Shown here in pieces: positions 18,289 through 27,224 of a DNA stretch of 64,000 bases. Numbering within the stretch: the first letter of the stretch is position 1; every line of letters begins with the position of its first letter. The position numbers and the translations under genes were made by a program. The notes beneath the pieces are model-generated. The model was given only the letters and a program-made list of their open reading frames with translations. It did no database searches and had not been told where the DNA came from. The stretch covers positions 372,001 through 436,000 of the forward strand of contig NZ_UPHU01000001.1 in the NCBI RefSeq assembly GCF_900566075.1, given 5' to 3'. The stretch is from Mycobacterium pseudokansasii. Its GTDB lineage: Bacteria; Actinomycetota; Actinomycetes; Mycobacteriales; Mycobacteriaceae.

Positions 18289-21200
18289 TCAAGTCTCCTG
18301 TTCGGGGTCCAGTCCGGGACTCCCACCCGTGGCCGGTATCGACGCCGATGCGGCCAACACCGCGAGCGAAATCAAGGCCAGCAGTTGGACACTCGCCGAA
18401 TGGCCGGCGTAGCCGTCCACCGAGCGCCACGGATGACGAGACAATACTGACCCGGCCAGAATCAGACCACCCGCGCTCAATCCGGTGGTGACCCAGTCGA
18501 GCAACCGTTCCCGATCACGCAGCGCATACCGCAGCCCGTAGGCGGCGCCTACCACGGCAACTCCCGCCACACCGGCAATCGCCGCGCCCGCCGCCAGCAC
18601 CGCTACCGCCGCCAACGGCCCGGGTATCCAAGGGCGTACGGCCGCATGGCCGAGGTCCTGCCCTCGCCGCCGCCAGAGCGCGAGCAGGGCCAGCACCGGA
18701 AGCAACGTAAGCCCGAGAGCCAGGCCCGATCGATACACCGAGTTGGGTGCGAAGGTGAGGATGATGGTGCCGGGATCACCGGCGGGCACCACCCAGCCCT
18801 GTTGCCAGCCGTTGACCACGACCGCGGTCAGCCGGGCTCCGCTACTGGTACGCGCTACCCAGCCGGGGTTGATGCTTTCCGGTATCACCAACACTCGCGA
18901 GGTTGCCGAGGCGGGCGCCCGCACCTCCCGACGGCCCGGGCCCCACACCCCGGTTGATGCGGGAACCGTTGCGGTGGAGGGTAATTCGGCTGCTTCCGGA
19001 GCTGTCAGCTGGGCACCGTCGACAACGAATTCCGCGCCCGGGCTGATCAGCAGCTCCTGCCGGCCCGGCGGCAGCGAGATGGGCTCGCGTTCGCACGGCA
19101 GCGCGGCAACCGGTTCGCCGTCCAGCAGCGCGCCCACCGTGGTCCGAATCGACGTGTGCACGAAGCGGCCGGCCACCGCGATGACCGGGCCGTGCTCACA
19201 GTCGACGGTGATCTCTCGGGATCGGTTCTGCACGGCGTCCGCGGGCGCGATCGGCCTAAGGTCGGCCCCGAGCGCGGTCACCTCGGCCAGCCCGGGAGGC
19301 TTGAGTTGGTCGAAGCCGAGCGCATTGCGGTCGATGATGTCTTCCCAGTCGAGCAGGCTGATGGTGACCGTGTCGGTGACGCCGGGGTGTAACGACAGCG
19401 TCTGCGGCTCGCCGTCGCCATCGACCGCACGCACCTGGGGCCCGTCGCCCAGGTCGACGGCCACCATCGTCGGATGGGCGGGCAACGCCGACCGGCTGGG
19501 TAGCAGGCGCAGTCCGGCCACCTCGGTGGACCGCGGCAGGCTGAGGGTCAGGGTCGGCGGCGACTTGTACTGCACCACCCGCTGGGGTGCGGTCCATGCG
19601 GTGGCGGGGTCGCCGTCGGTGGCGGCGTAGGCCGAGCCCAGGACATCGAGTACATCGGAATCGCCGTGAGCGCGGGTGGTGTCCGGCTCGGCGATCAGAT
19701 CGGCAAGTTTGGGCCCCTGCCTGGGCCGCACCCACACCGTCGGGGTTACCGCCGTCGGGCGTGGCACGGTGAGCGTGCGGCTGAAATTGACGGGCTCCTC
19801 GGGCGCCAGGGCCATCGACGCGGCGCAGCGCACCGTTTCGGGCGCCGGCGCGCAACCCGGCCTGCCCAGCAGTTCGGACCCCAGGTCCCAGCGCGCGATC
19901 GTTGAATCCGCCGGCGGCCCGGGTACCGACACGGTGTGGTGCAACTGGACCGGCTGGGCGAACCCGGATGCGTCGTACTGGGTGATCGCCAGATCGGTGA
20001 TACCGAACTGCACCCCCGCGGACCCGTCGTCGGTGGCGGCCGCGGTGACCCGCACCCACGGCGTTTCGCCGTAGGGCAGCGCCGCGGTGAGCGGTTTTCC
20101 CGGCTCGTCGAACCGCAGGGTGGTGCTGCCGGTGACGGTCTCGACCAGGATGCGCCGGATCTGTGCGCCGACGGCGGTCGCACTCGGCGTCAGGGTGATG
20201 ACGGCGTTGGCCACCGGATGATCGAAGTCCACCTGCAGCCATTGCCCCACGGCGGCCTGCAGCGCGTTGGACACCCAGGCGGTTGCCGAGTCGCCGTCGA
20301 TCGCGGCCGCCGCAGAGGTGGCCGGGGCCACGTCGGGCATGGCGGTGGAATCCGCCGACGAGCTGGACACCGTGACGCGGCCGCCGGTCCACCCCCCGTA
20401 CACCAGGTCGGCGCCGGGGACCGGATAGTCGGGCACCCGGTTGTAGGTGTGCCGGGCGTCCCCGGGCGCCCGGATCGCCGAGGAGTGCTGGTCGACGCGG
20501 CCGTAGTCGGTTTCGCGGGCCACCGGGGTGTCGGTGACGGTCACCAGGGGTGCCGGCAGGCCGGCCGCGTGGGCGTCGGCCGTCATCAGCACCGGACCCA
20601 GCCCCGGTTGACCCGACAGCCGCCGACGCTCGTCGAGACGCAGCAGCACCTCGGGCCCGCCGTCGACGCGGAGCAGCCCGTCGGTGTCGACGAAGTAGGG
20701 TGCCGCCACCGACCCGCCGGATCGGTGTATCACTCGGTAAATCTCTAGGGCCGGATAGCGTGGCCGCAATCCGCTGTCGTTGACGAACCCGGCCAGCGAG
20801 CCGGGACCCACCGGCGCGCCGAACTCCGCCACCTTCGCCAGCCCGGGTGAGCCGGCGATGGCGCGGTGCACCAGGATCGGCCGCGCCGAGCGCGACGTCT
20901 CGGGGTCCAGATCGTTCCGCAGCACCAGATAGGAAATGCCTTGGCGGGCAAGGGTATCGGCCAGGCCGGCCGAGGGGCGTCCGGCCGCGAACAAGCGTTG
21001 CACCGAATCGAGCGCCCGGATGGTCTGCGGCGGGTTCAGCGGGATGGAGTCGCGTACTCCCCACGGGCTGCTGCCCAGCACCTGGAGCGGCTCGTCGTGG
21101 CTGGTGCCCCACACCTGGGTGGCGAACGGCGCCCCCGGTACCACCAGCACCCGCCCGGGCGTCGGCGTCCCGGTGTTGTGCGCGTTGAGCCAGTCGGCGG

Positions 21201-22530
21201 CCTCCTGCCAGTACCGCGGTATCGCACCGAAGGTGCCGGATGGGGTGAGCCGACCGGTCCAGGCGAGCGAGGTGCTGACCGCCAGCGCGGTCAGCACGAC
21301 GACTCCCACCGCGATCCGCTTGTCGCGCTCGGGGTGCGCGACCGCGCGAAGCCACTCCGACCTGGGTGCGCTGCCGGGTAGCGGTATCCGGCCCAGCAAC
21401 TCGGCGATGCCCAACACCAGCGGCAGCCGGATCACCGGCCCCAGCTTGTGCACGTTGCGCAGCGGAGTGCCGCCCGCGTCCAGAAACACCTGCACCTGGT
21501 GGGCCAGCGGCGAACCGAGCCCACCGCTGTAGCCCACGGCCAGCAGCACCACCCCGACCAACAGCATCGTCACCAACCGTCCGCGGGCCGGCATCGCCGG
21601 GCTGGCCAGTCCGGCCAGCCCACCCGCCGCCACCAGACACGTACCCAGGATCGCGACCGACCCGGTCACCAGCGGCGCTCCGGCGGTCGCGTCGGGCGCC
21701 ACGAATGGCGTCCAGCTGTCGGTGCCGCGCAACACCTCCACCAGCGACGACCACTGCGTCGTCACGCCGGAGGATTCGATGAAATCCAGGAACGGCGGAC
21801 TGACCCCGCGCAGCTGACTGAGCGCCACCACCCACCACAGCGTTGCCAACACCAGCGCCACCAGCCACCATGCGGTATAGCGCCACCACAGTCGGTTGGG
21901 CCGGTGACAGGCCAGCCAGATCACCGCGGGCAGACAACCGGCCAGCGTTGCGATGGCGTTCACCGCGCCCATCAGCGCGACCGCCACACCGGCCTGTGCC
22001 GCCAACGTCCGTACCGATCGGCCCGACGTGCCCTTCGGGTCGCTTCCCTGCAGGGCCAGAATCGTCGGCAGCAGCACCCAGGGCGCCAGCATCATCGGCA
22101 GGGTTTCCGACGAGATCGACCCCAGCGTGGTCAGCACCCGAGGCGACAGCGCAAACGCCGCCGCCCCGATCACCCGCGATGCGGGGCTACCGATGCCCAG
22201 CGCCTCGGCAACCCGCAGCAGCCCCCAGAAGCCGACCGTGAGCAGCACCGCCCACCACAGCCGTTGGGTGATCCACCCCGGGATGCCCAGCAGATGGCCG
22301 GCCAGGAAGAACGTCCCGTGCGGAAACAGGTAGCCATAAGCCTGGTTCTGGGACTGGCCGAACGGCAGCTCGCTGTTCCACAGGTTCGTCGCGCGCGCCA
22401 GGAACCGCAGCGGGTTGGCGGTGAGATCGAGTTTGGTGTCGGGGGAGACGCGACGGGGGGATTGAGCGAACGTCAGCGTCAGCGACACCGCCCCGACCAA
22501 TAGCAACCACCGGCGGGACAGGGGCGTCAC
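18289..22530 (-). CDS. aftD: Alpha-(1->3) arabinofuranosyltransferase AftD
   Basis: A very large (1413 residues) GT-C membrane glycosyltransferase that adds arabinofuranose from decaprenyl-phosphoryl-arabinose during arabinogalactan and lipoarabinomannan assembly; it is essential in studied mycobacteria. The N-terminal third is polytopic. The acidic pair Asp31/Asp35 (SPDTKLDL) in the first periplasmic loop matches the GT-C active-site position. The middle is a long periplasmic region with F5/8-type (discoidin-like) carbohydrate-binding stretches, and the C-terminus returns to transmembrane helices (about residues 1270-1400). Size matches M. tuberculosis Rv0236c (1400). It is preceded by the small DUF2613-type gene and followed, one base after its stop, by the GDPD gene. 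Confidence 0.95.
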   Translation of the reverse strand: MTPLSRRWLLLVGAVSLTLTFAQSPRRVSPDTKLDLTANPLRFLARATNLWNSELPFGQSQNQAYGYLFPHGTFFLAGHLLGIPGWITQRLWWAVLLTVGFWGLLRVAEALGIGSPASRVIGAAAFALSPRVLTTLGSISSETLPMMLAPWVLLPTILALQGSDPKGTSGRSVRTLAAQAGVAVALMGAVNAIATLAGCLPAVIWLACHRPNRLWWRYTAWWLVALVLATLWWVVALSQLRGVSPPFLDFIESSGVTTQWSSLVEVLRGTDSWTPFVAPDATAGAPLVTGSVAILGTCLVAAGGLAGLASPAMPARGRLVTMLLVGVVLLAVGYSGGLGSPLAHQVQVFLDAGGTPLRNVHKLGPVIRLPLVLGIAELLGRIPLPGSAPRSEWLRAVAHPERDKRIAVGVVVLTALAVSTSLAWTGRLTPSGTFGAIPRYWQEAADWLNAHNTGTPTPGRVLVVPGAPFATQVWGTSHDEPLQVLGSSPWGVRDSIPLNPPQTIRALDSVQRLFAAGRPSAGLADTLARQGISYLVLRNDLDPETSRSARPILVHRAIAGSPGLAKVAEFGAPVGPGSLAGFVNDSGLRPRYPALEIYRVIHRSGGSVAAPYFVDTDGLLRVDGGPEVLLRLDERRRLSGQPGLGPVLMTADAHAAGLPAPLVTVTDTPVARETDYGRVDQHSSAIRAPGDARHTYNRVPDYPVPGADLVYGGWTGGRVTVSSSSADSTAMPDVAPATSAAAAIDGDSATAWVSNALQAAVGQWLQVDFDHPVANAVITLTPSATAVGAQIRRILVETVTGSTTLRFDEPGKPLTAALPYGETPWVRVTAAATDDGSAGVQFGITDLAITQYDASGFAQPVQLHHTVSVPGPPADSTIARWDLGSELLGRPGCAPAPETVRCAASMALAPEEPVNFSRTLTVPRPTAVTPTVWVRPRQGPKLADLIAEPDTTRAHGDSDVLDVLGSAYAATDGDPATAWTAPQRVVQYKSPPTLTLSLPRSTEVAGLRLLPSRSALPAHPTMVAVDLGDGPQVRAVDGDGEPQTLSLHPGVTDTVTISLLDWEDIIDRNALGFDQLKPPGLAEVTALGADLRPIAPADAVQNRSREITVDCEHGPVIAVAGRFVHTSIRTTVGALLDGEPVAALPCEREPISLPPGRQELLISPGAEFVVDGAQLTAPEAAELPSTATVPASTGVWGPGRREVRAPASATSRVLVIPESINPGWVARTSSGARLTAVVVNGWQQGWVVPAGDPGTIILTFAPNSVYRSGLALGLTLLPVLALLALWRRRGQDLGHAAVRPWIPGPLAAVAVLAAGAAIAGVAGVAVVGAAYGLRYALRDRERLLDWVTTGLSAGGLILAGSVLSRHPWRSVDGYAGHSASVQLLALISLAVLAASASIPATGGSPGLDPEQET

Positions 22531-22588
22531 CGGCGGGTCTGCTGCAAGCGCCGCCGCGCTGACCTTCGAAGCCGACGCCGCCGGGCTA

Positions 22589-22762
22589 TCAGCTACGGTT
22601 GCCGTACTCGACCCGGTTGAGCACTGACGACGACGGATCGCCCCCGGGTAATGGCGGCTTCGTGTCCTGCTGCACCATCAGGGTGATACCGAAGATTGCG
22701 GCCGCGCCCAGCAACAGACCAACCACCACGCTCGCGGCGGCGGGCGCGACGATCCGGTTCAT
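22589..22762 (-). CDS. Small membrane/secreted peptide (Rv0236A-like, DUF2613)
   Basis: Direct translation of the minus strand from ATG 22762 gives 57 residues: MNRIVAPAAASVVVGLLLG, one hydrophobic helix to about residue 30, then a short polar tail ending YGNRS. GAGGAG lies seven bases upstream. Length, sequence style and position just before aftD match Rv0236A of M. tuberculosis. It probably inserts with one helix and exposes its tail outside; a role with AftD is suggested only by the 58-base spacing and shared strand. Confidence 0.85.
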   Translation of the reverse strand: MNRIVAPAAASVVVGLLLGAAAIFGITLMVQQDTKPPLPGGDPSSSVLNRVEYGNRS

Positions 22763-23217
22763 TGTGAGCTCCTCGGGGCGTGACGTGGTGGCTGAAAGAA
22801 ACTTAGCGCCAACCTAGCAGAACGCGGTCTCATGGCCGTCGGGAGCGATCGTCGGGCCGCGGCGCGATGTTCAGCCATGGCGACGTCTCGCCGCAGGGCG
22901 GCGGGCAATAGTCGCCAGAACACCGGTCGCCGTAGTGCACCACGCTCGCGGCACGTCCCGCTCGGGCACCATACTGGTGCCCTGCATCAGCGGGGTCACG
23001 CCGACGGTCGCCGCGGCGCCCATCGACAGGCGGCCGCACCACCGGCCGCTACCGGCCGCTGCTGGCCGGTGCTGGCAGCTGCTGGCAGTGTGAACCCGGG
23101 CATAGCGCGTCCCTGCTTTCCGGGGTCGTCTTGCGGGATCGGTCGGCTGTGTAACGAGGGGTAACAGCGGTTGCCCCCAAACCCGGCGCCGAAGCACCAC
23201 CGTGACAGCATGTCCGG
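22763..23217. other. 455-base divergent intergenic region upstream of lpqI
   Basis: No gene is supported. The stretch 23035-23089 is a run of imperfect repeats of GGCCGCTACC and GGCAGCTGCT units, hinting at slippage or a decayed coding sequence. Promoters for the small peptide gene (minus) and lpqI (plus) must lie here; no convincing -10/-35 pair was found. Confidence 0.4.
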
Positions 23218-24393
23218 ATGGCTTTCCCGCGCACACTGACGGTGTTTGCGGCCGTCTCGGTCCTGGTGGCCGCCTGCAGCCACGGCGGCACCCGGACCGG
23301 ATCGTCGTCGGCGACGGCGTCGAGCACGCCGCCCGGACCGCCCCCGGTCGCCGCTCCCGCACCACGGGTGTGTGCCGATCCGACGGCCGTGCCGGCATCG
23401 TTGTCCACCCGCGACAAGCTGGCCCAGCTGCTGATGGTGGGGGTGCGCGACGCCGCCGACGCCAAGGCCGTGGTGAGCACCTATCGCGTCGGCGGCATCC
23501 TGATCGGCAGCGACACCGACCTGTCCATGCTGAACGGCCCGCTGGCCGACCTCGCCGCCGGTGCCGGCCCGCTGCCGCTGGCGGTGGGTGTGGACGAAGA
23601 AGGCGGCCGGGTATCGCGGTTGCACTCGCTGCTCGGCGGCCGGGGGCCGTCGGCGCGGGAGTTGGCCCAGACCCAAACCGTTGCGCAGGTCCACGATCTG
23701 GCGCTGCAGCGGGGCCGGCAGATGAAGAAGCTGGGTATCACCGTCGACTTCGCGCCGGTGGTTGACATCACCGACGCCCCGGACGACACGGTGATCGGGG
23801 ACCGCTCGTTCGGTTCGGATCCGGATAAGGTCACCGCCTACGCCGGCGCATACGCGCAGGGGCTGCGGGACGCCGAGCTGCTGCCGGTGCTCAAGCACTT
23901 CCCCGGTCACGGGCGCGGCTCGGGCGATTCACACACCGGCGGGGTGACGACGCCGCCGCTGAGCGAGCTGGTGGCCAGTGACCTGGTGCCCTACCGCACC
24001 CTGCTGACCCAGGCCCCGGTCGCGGTGATGGTGGGCCATCTGCAGGTTCCCGGGTTGACCGGCAGCGAACCGGCCAGCCTGAGCAAGGCCGCGGTGGACC
24101 TACTGCGCACCGGCACCGGTTATGGTGGCCCGGCTTTCGGCGGCCCGGTGTTCAGCGACGACCTTTCCAGCATGGCCGCGATCTCGGACCGGTACGGCGT
24201 GGCCGAGGCGGTGTTACGCACCTTGCAGGCCGGCACCGACATCGCATTGTGGGTCACGACCAAAGAGGTGCCCGCGGTGCTTGACCGGTTGGAACAAGCA
24301 TTGGCTGCCGGCGAATTACAGATGCCCGCGGTCGACGAATCGGTTGTCCGGGTGGCAGCGATGAAGAACGTCTCCCCGAACTGTGGTCATTAG
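23218..24393 (+). CDS. lpqI: Lipoprotein beta-N-acetylglucosaminidase LpqI (GH3)
   Basis: A 391-residue lipoprotein. The signal peptide ends in the lipobox LVAAC with the lipidated Cys20, followed by a Ser/Pro/Gly-rich linker. The GH3 domain contains VGVDEEGGRVSRL, the NagZ-type segment KHFPGHGRG, the Asp-His dyad Asp237/His239 (GDSHTGG) and the nucleophile region VFSDDLSSMAA (Asp314/315). LpqI removes N-acetylglucosamine from muropeptides in peptidoglycan recycling. Length matches M. tuberculosis LpqI (388). It is followed on the same strand by a TetR gene after 57 bases. Confidence 0.93.
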   Translation: MAFPRTLTVFAAVSVLVAACSHGGTRTGSSSATASSTPPGPPPVAAPAPRVCADPTAVPASLSTRDKLAQLLMVGVRDAADAKAVVSTYRVGGILIGSDTDLSMLNGPLADLAAGAGPLPLAVGVDEEGGRVSRLHSLLGGRGPSARELAQTQTVAQVHDLALQRGRQMKKLGITVDFAPVVDITDAPDDTVIGDRSFGSDPDKVTAYAGAYAQGLRDAELLPVLKHFPGHGRGSGDSHTGGVTTPPLSELVASDLVPYRTLLTQAPVAVMVGHLQVPGLTGSEPASLSKAAVDLLRTGTGYGGPAFGGPVFSDDLSSMAAISDRYGVAEAVLRTLQAGTDIALWVTTKEVPAVLDRLEQALAAGELQMPAVDESVVRVAAMKNVSPNCGH

Positions 24394-24450
24394 CTGACCC
24401 CGCATTGCTTACCCTAGAGTCGGATTGACCGGCTGGAGGGGTGCACGGCA

Positions 24451-25089
24451 ATGGCAGGTGGTACGAAGCGGCTACCGCGTGCTGTCCGCGAACAGCAGAT
24501 GCTGGATGCCGCCGTGCAGATGTTCTCGGCCAACGGCTATCACGAGACCTCGATGGACACGATCGCCGCCGCGGCGCAAATCTCCAAGCCGATGCTGTAC
24601 CTGTACTACGGCTCCAAGGAAGACCTGTTCGGCGCCTGCCTGAACCGTGAAATGAACCGGTTCATCGACGCGCTGCGCGCCGATATCGACTTGACCGTGA
24701 GCCCAAAAGACCTGCTGCGCAACGCCATCGTGTCGTTCCTGCGCTACATCGACGCCAACCGGGCGTCCTGGATCGTGATGTACACCCAGGCCACCAGCTC
24801 GCAAGCGTTCGCCCAGACGGTGCGCGAGGGACGTGAGCAGATCATCGAATTGGTCGCCGGGATGCTGCACGCCGGGACTCGCAGCCCGCGGTCGGAGGCC
24901 GAAATCGACATGATGGCCGTGGCGCTGGTGGGCGCGGGTGAGGCGGTCGGCACCCGGCTCAGCGTCGGCGACATCGACGTCGACGAGGCGGCCGAGATGA
25001 TGATCGACTTGTTCTGGCACGGCCTCAAGGGCCCGCCCGCCGAACGCGACACCGGCCCGAACCTGGGTTCCAATGTCGCCGCAGGCTAG
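24451..25089 (+). CDS. TetR-family transcriptional regulator (Rv0238 orthologue)
   Basis: A 212-residue TetR protein. The helix-turn-helix (MLDAAVQMFSANGYHETS, IAAAAQISKPMLYLYYGSK) occupies about residues 17-60. The remainder is helical with the conserved WIVMYTQATSSQAFAQ. The ATG at 24451 has a GGAGG about 14 bases upstream. No palindrome was seen in the 57-base gap to lpqI, so its targets cannot be inferred; the ClC gene starting nine bases downstream and the nearby fatty-acid genes are candidates. Confidence 0.85.
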   Translation: MAGGTKRLPRAVREQQMLDAAVQMFSANGYHETSMDTIAAAAQISKPMLYLYYGSKEDLFGACLNREMNRFIDALRADIDLTVSPKDLLRNAIVSFLRYIDANRASWIVMYTQATSSQAFAQTVREGREQIIELVAGMLHAGTRSPRSEAEIDMMAVALVGAGEAVGTRLSVGDIDVDEAAEMMIDLFWHGLKGPPAERDTGPNLGSNVAAG

Positions 25090-25098
25090 ATTCGTGCG

Positions 25099-26361
25099 GT
25101 GCCTAACCGGCCGGCCCGCCCCCACCTCGATTTCTTCTGCGCGGTGCTCATCGCCGGCCTGCTGGCCGGGCTCGCCGGGTTGTCAACGACGGTGCTGCTG
25201 CGCTTCATCGAACACCTCACCTACCACTACACTTTCGGCTCGCTGCTCGACGGGATCACCGGCAGCAGTCCGGTCCGGCGCGCGGTGGGGCCCATGGTCG
25301 GTGCCGCGCTGGCGGGACTGGGCTGGTGGATCTTGCGCCGCAGCACCGAGGTGCCGCCGCTGGCCGGAACCATCGCTCGGCACGAGCGGATACCGCCGGT
25401 GTCGTGGAGCATCGACGCCGCGCTTCAGATCGTGCTGGTGGGCTCCGGAGCCTCGCTCGGCCGCGAAGGCGCGCCACGCCAATTCGCCGCTGCCCTCACC
25501 GATGTCGGAACCCGATGGCTAAGGCGGCTGTCACCCGGCGATCGGGAGATCCTGCTGGCATGCGCCGCCGGGGCCGGGCTGGCGGCGGTCTACGCGGTCC
25601 CGCTGGCCGGGGCGCTATTCGCCCTGCGGATCATGCTCAACACCTGGCGGTTGCGGGCGGTGGGTGCGGCGCTGATCACGTCCAGCCTGGCCGTCGCGAT
25701 CGGTTCGGCCGTCACGCATGATCGCCCCGAACTCGATTGGCCCGGTGCCGAATCGACGTATCTGCTCAGTGCGCACGGATTGTTGCTGGCGCCATTCGCG
25801 CTCGCGGTGGGTTTGGCGTTCAACCGGATCATGGCGGCGGCGCGGCCGCGCACCTTGCTGCGGTCCTGGATGCTGATCCCGGCTCTGGCGGCTGCGGGGT
25901 TGCTGACCGGGATCTGTTCGCATTGGTGGCCCCAGCTGCCCGGAAACGGCAAGAGCATTCTGACGGTCAGTCTGGCCAGCGGGATGACGCTGTCCTCGGC
26001 GGCCGTGATCTTGGTGCTAAAGCCGTTGTTGACCGCGCTGTTCCTGCGTGCGGGCGGAGCCGGGGGATTGCTGACGCCGTCATTGGCCACCGGCGCTGCG
26101 GCGGGGTCGCTGCTGGTGCTGACGCTCAACACGGCGGCCGGGACGCACCTGCACGGGCCGGTGATCTCGCTGGCCGGTGCCGCCGGCGTGCTTGCGGTCA
26201 CCCAGGACTCGCCGATCTGGGCGGCCATCTTCGTCTGGGAGCTGGCCCGGCCACCGATTTGGATGCTGGTGGTCTTCTTGGTCACCGCGGCCGGCGCGCA
26301 AGCACTGAAGAGGCTCGCTGTCGGCGGCCGGCTCCCACACCTCGACCATCGCGCGGGCTGA
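25099..26361 (+). CDS. ClC-family chloride channel/antiporter
   Basis: A 420-residue polytopic protein. ClC signature elements are present: GSGASLGREGAP with the gating glutamate Glu123, and the filter-forming GAGGLLTPSLATGA near residue 320. There are about ten to twelve hydrophobic segments and no cytoplasmic CBS domains. Whether it is a channel or a Cl-/H+ exchanger cannot be told from sequence. The start is GTG at 25099, nine bases after the TetR stop. In H37Rv this position holds the VapBC24 toxin-antitoxin genes as I recall it, so the ClC gene appears to be a lineage-specific replacement. It is convergent with htdX, separated by three bases. Confidence 0.85.
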   Translation: MPNRPARPHLDFFCAVLIAGLLAGLAGLSTTVLLRFIEHLTYHYTFGSLLDGITGSSPVRRAVGPMVGAALAGLGWWILRRSTEVPPLAGTIARHERIPPVSWSIDAALQIVLVGSGASLGREGAPRQFAAALTDVGTRWLRRLSPGDREILLACAAGAGLAAVYAVPLAGALFALRIMLNTWRLRAVGAALITSSLAVAIGSAVTHDRPELDWPGAESTYLLSAHGLLLAPFALAVGLAFNRIMAAARPRTLLRSWMLIPALAAAGLLTGICSHWWPQLPGNGKSILTVSLASGMTLSSAAVILVLKPLLTALFLRAGGAGGLLTPSLATGAAAGSLLVLTLNTAAGTHLHGPVISLAGAAGVLAVTQDSPIWAAIFVWELARPPIWMLVVFLVTAAGAQALKRLAVGGRLPHLDHRAG

Positions 26362-26364
26362 TCG

Positions 26365-27207
26365 CTACAGCGGCCGCAAAGTCCCGGTCAGATGCGGATA
26401 CCCCTTCGACATGTTGCGCAACGTCAGGTCCCAGCCGTTATCGGCTTCGTCGATGTAGACGCCGACACTGGCCGGCAGCAGCACCGGCTTGCCGAATCGC
26501 ACCGAATACCGCACCGCGTCCGGCAGCCGGGCCTCGATGTTCGCCAAAACCGCTGCAGCACTGAACATCCCGTGTGCGATGACGGTGGGGAAGCCGAACA
26601 ACCGCGCCGCGATCGGATTGGTGTGGATGGGATTGTGATCTCCGCCGACGGCCGCATAGCGGCGGATTCGGGCCGGCGTAATCCGCAGCAGGGCAGACGG
26701 CGGGGGCAGCTTGGGCTGCTTCTGCGGCGGCGGTTTCGGTTCGCCGGACAAGCTGGTGCGTTGCTGATGCAGGAACGTCGTCACCTGCTGCCAGGCGAGC
26801 TCGTTACCGACACTGATCTCGGTCACCAGGTCGACCAGCAGCCCCTTGCGATGCTCCCTGAGGTTTTCGGCATGCGCCCGCACGCCGACCGTGTCGGTCA
26901 CCGCGATCGGCCGATACCGGGTGATGTGGTTCTCGGTGTGTATCGATCCCATTGCGGCGAAAGGGAAATCGAAACCGGTGACCAATGCCATCACCGAGGG
27001 AAACGCCAACGCGAACGGGTAGGTCAACGGAACGTCGTTGCCGTAGCGCAGACCGGTGACCGCCGCATAGTCGGCCACATTGGTGTGGTCGATCCGAAGC
27101 TCCTCGACGGTCACCGTCCGGGTGGGCAGCTGGCCGCCGCGCGGCACCATGGGCAACGCCCCCGCCGCCGCGCGGAGCATGTTTCTCAGGCCGCTTGGCT
27201 GGTTCAC
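26365..27207 (-). CDS. htdX: (3R)-hydroxyacyl-thioester dehydratase HtdX
   Basis: A 280-residue double-hotdog dehydratase (MaoC/hydratase-2 type). The C-terminal half holds the hydratase-2 motif GGDHNPIHTNPIAARLFGF with the catalytic Asp/His pair, then VIAHGMFSAA. The N-terminal half is a degenerate hotdog. It dehydrates (3R)-hydroxyacyl-ACP or -CoA. Length equals Rv0241c. The GTG start at 27207 has AGGAGG six bases upstream and lies 17 bases after fabG4, so a fabG4-htdX operon would carry out reduction and dehydration, the two consecutive steps of fatty-acid elongation. Confidence 0.92.
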   Translation of the reverse strand: MNQPSGLRNMLRAAAGALPMVPRGGQLPTRTVTVEELRIDHTNVADYAAVTGLRYGNDVPLTYPFALAFPSVMALVTGFDFPFAAMGSIHTENHITRYRPIAVTDTVGVRAHAENLREHRKGLLVDLVTEISVGNELAWQQVTTFLHQQRTSLSGEPKPPPQKQPKLPPPSALLRITPARIRRYAAVGGDHNPIHTNPIAARLFGFPTVIAHGMFSAAAVLANIEARLPDAVRYSVRFGKPVLLPASVGVYIDEADNGWDLTLRNMSKGYPHLTGTLRPL

Positions 27208-27224
27208 CGGATCCTCCTAGCCGC

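Noticed and set aside
19256..21937. An 893-codon frame inside aftD on the same strand
   Set aside because: Arginine/glycine-rich shadow of a high-GC gene; aftD is continuous across it with recognisable domains.
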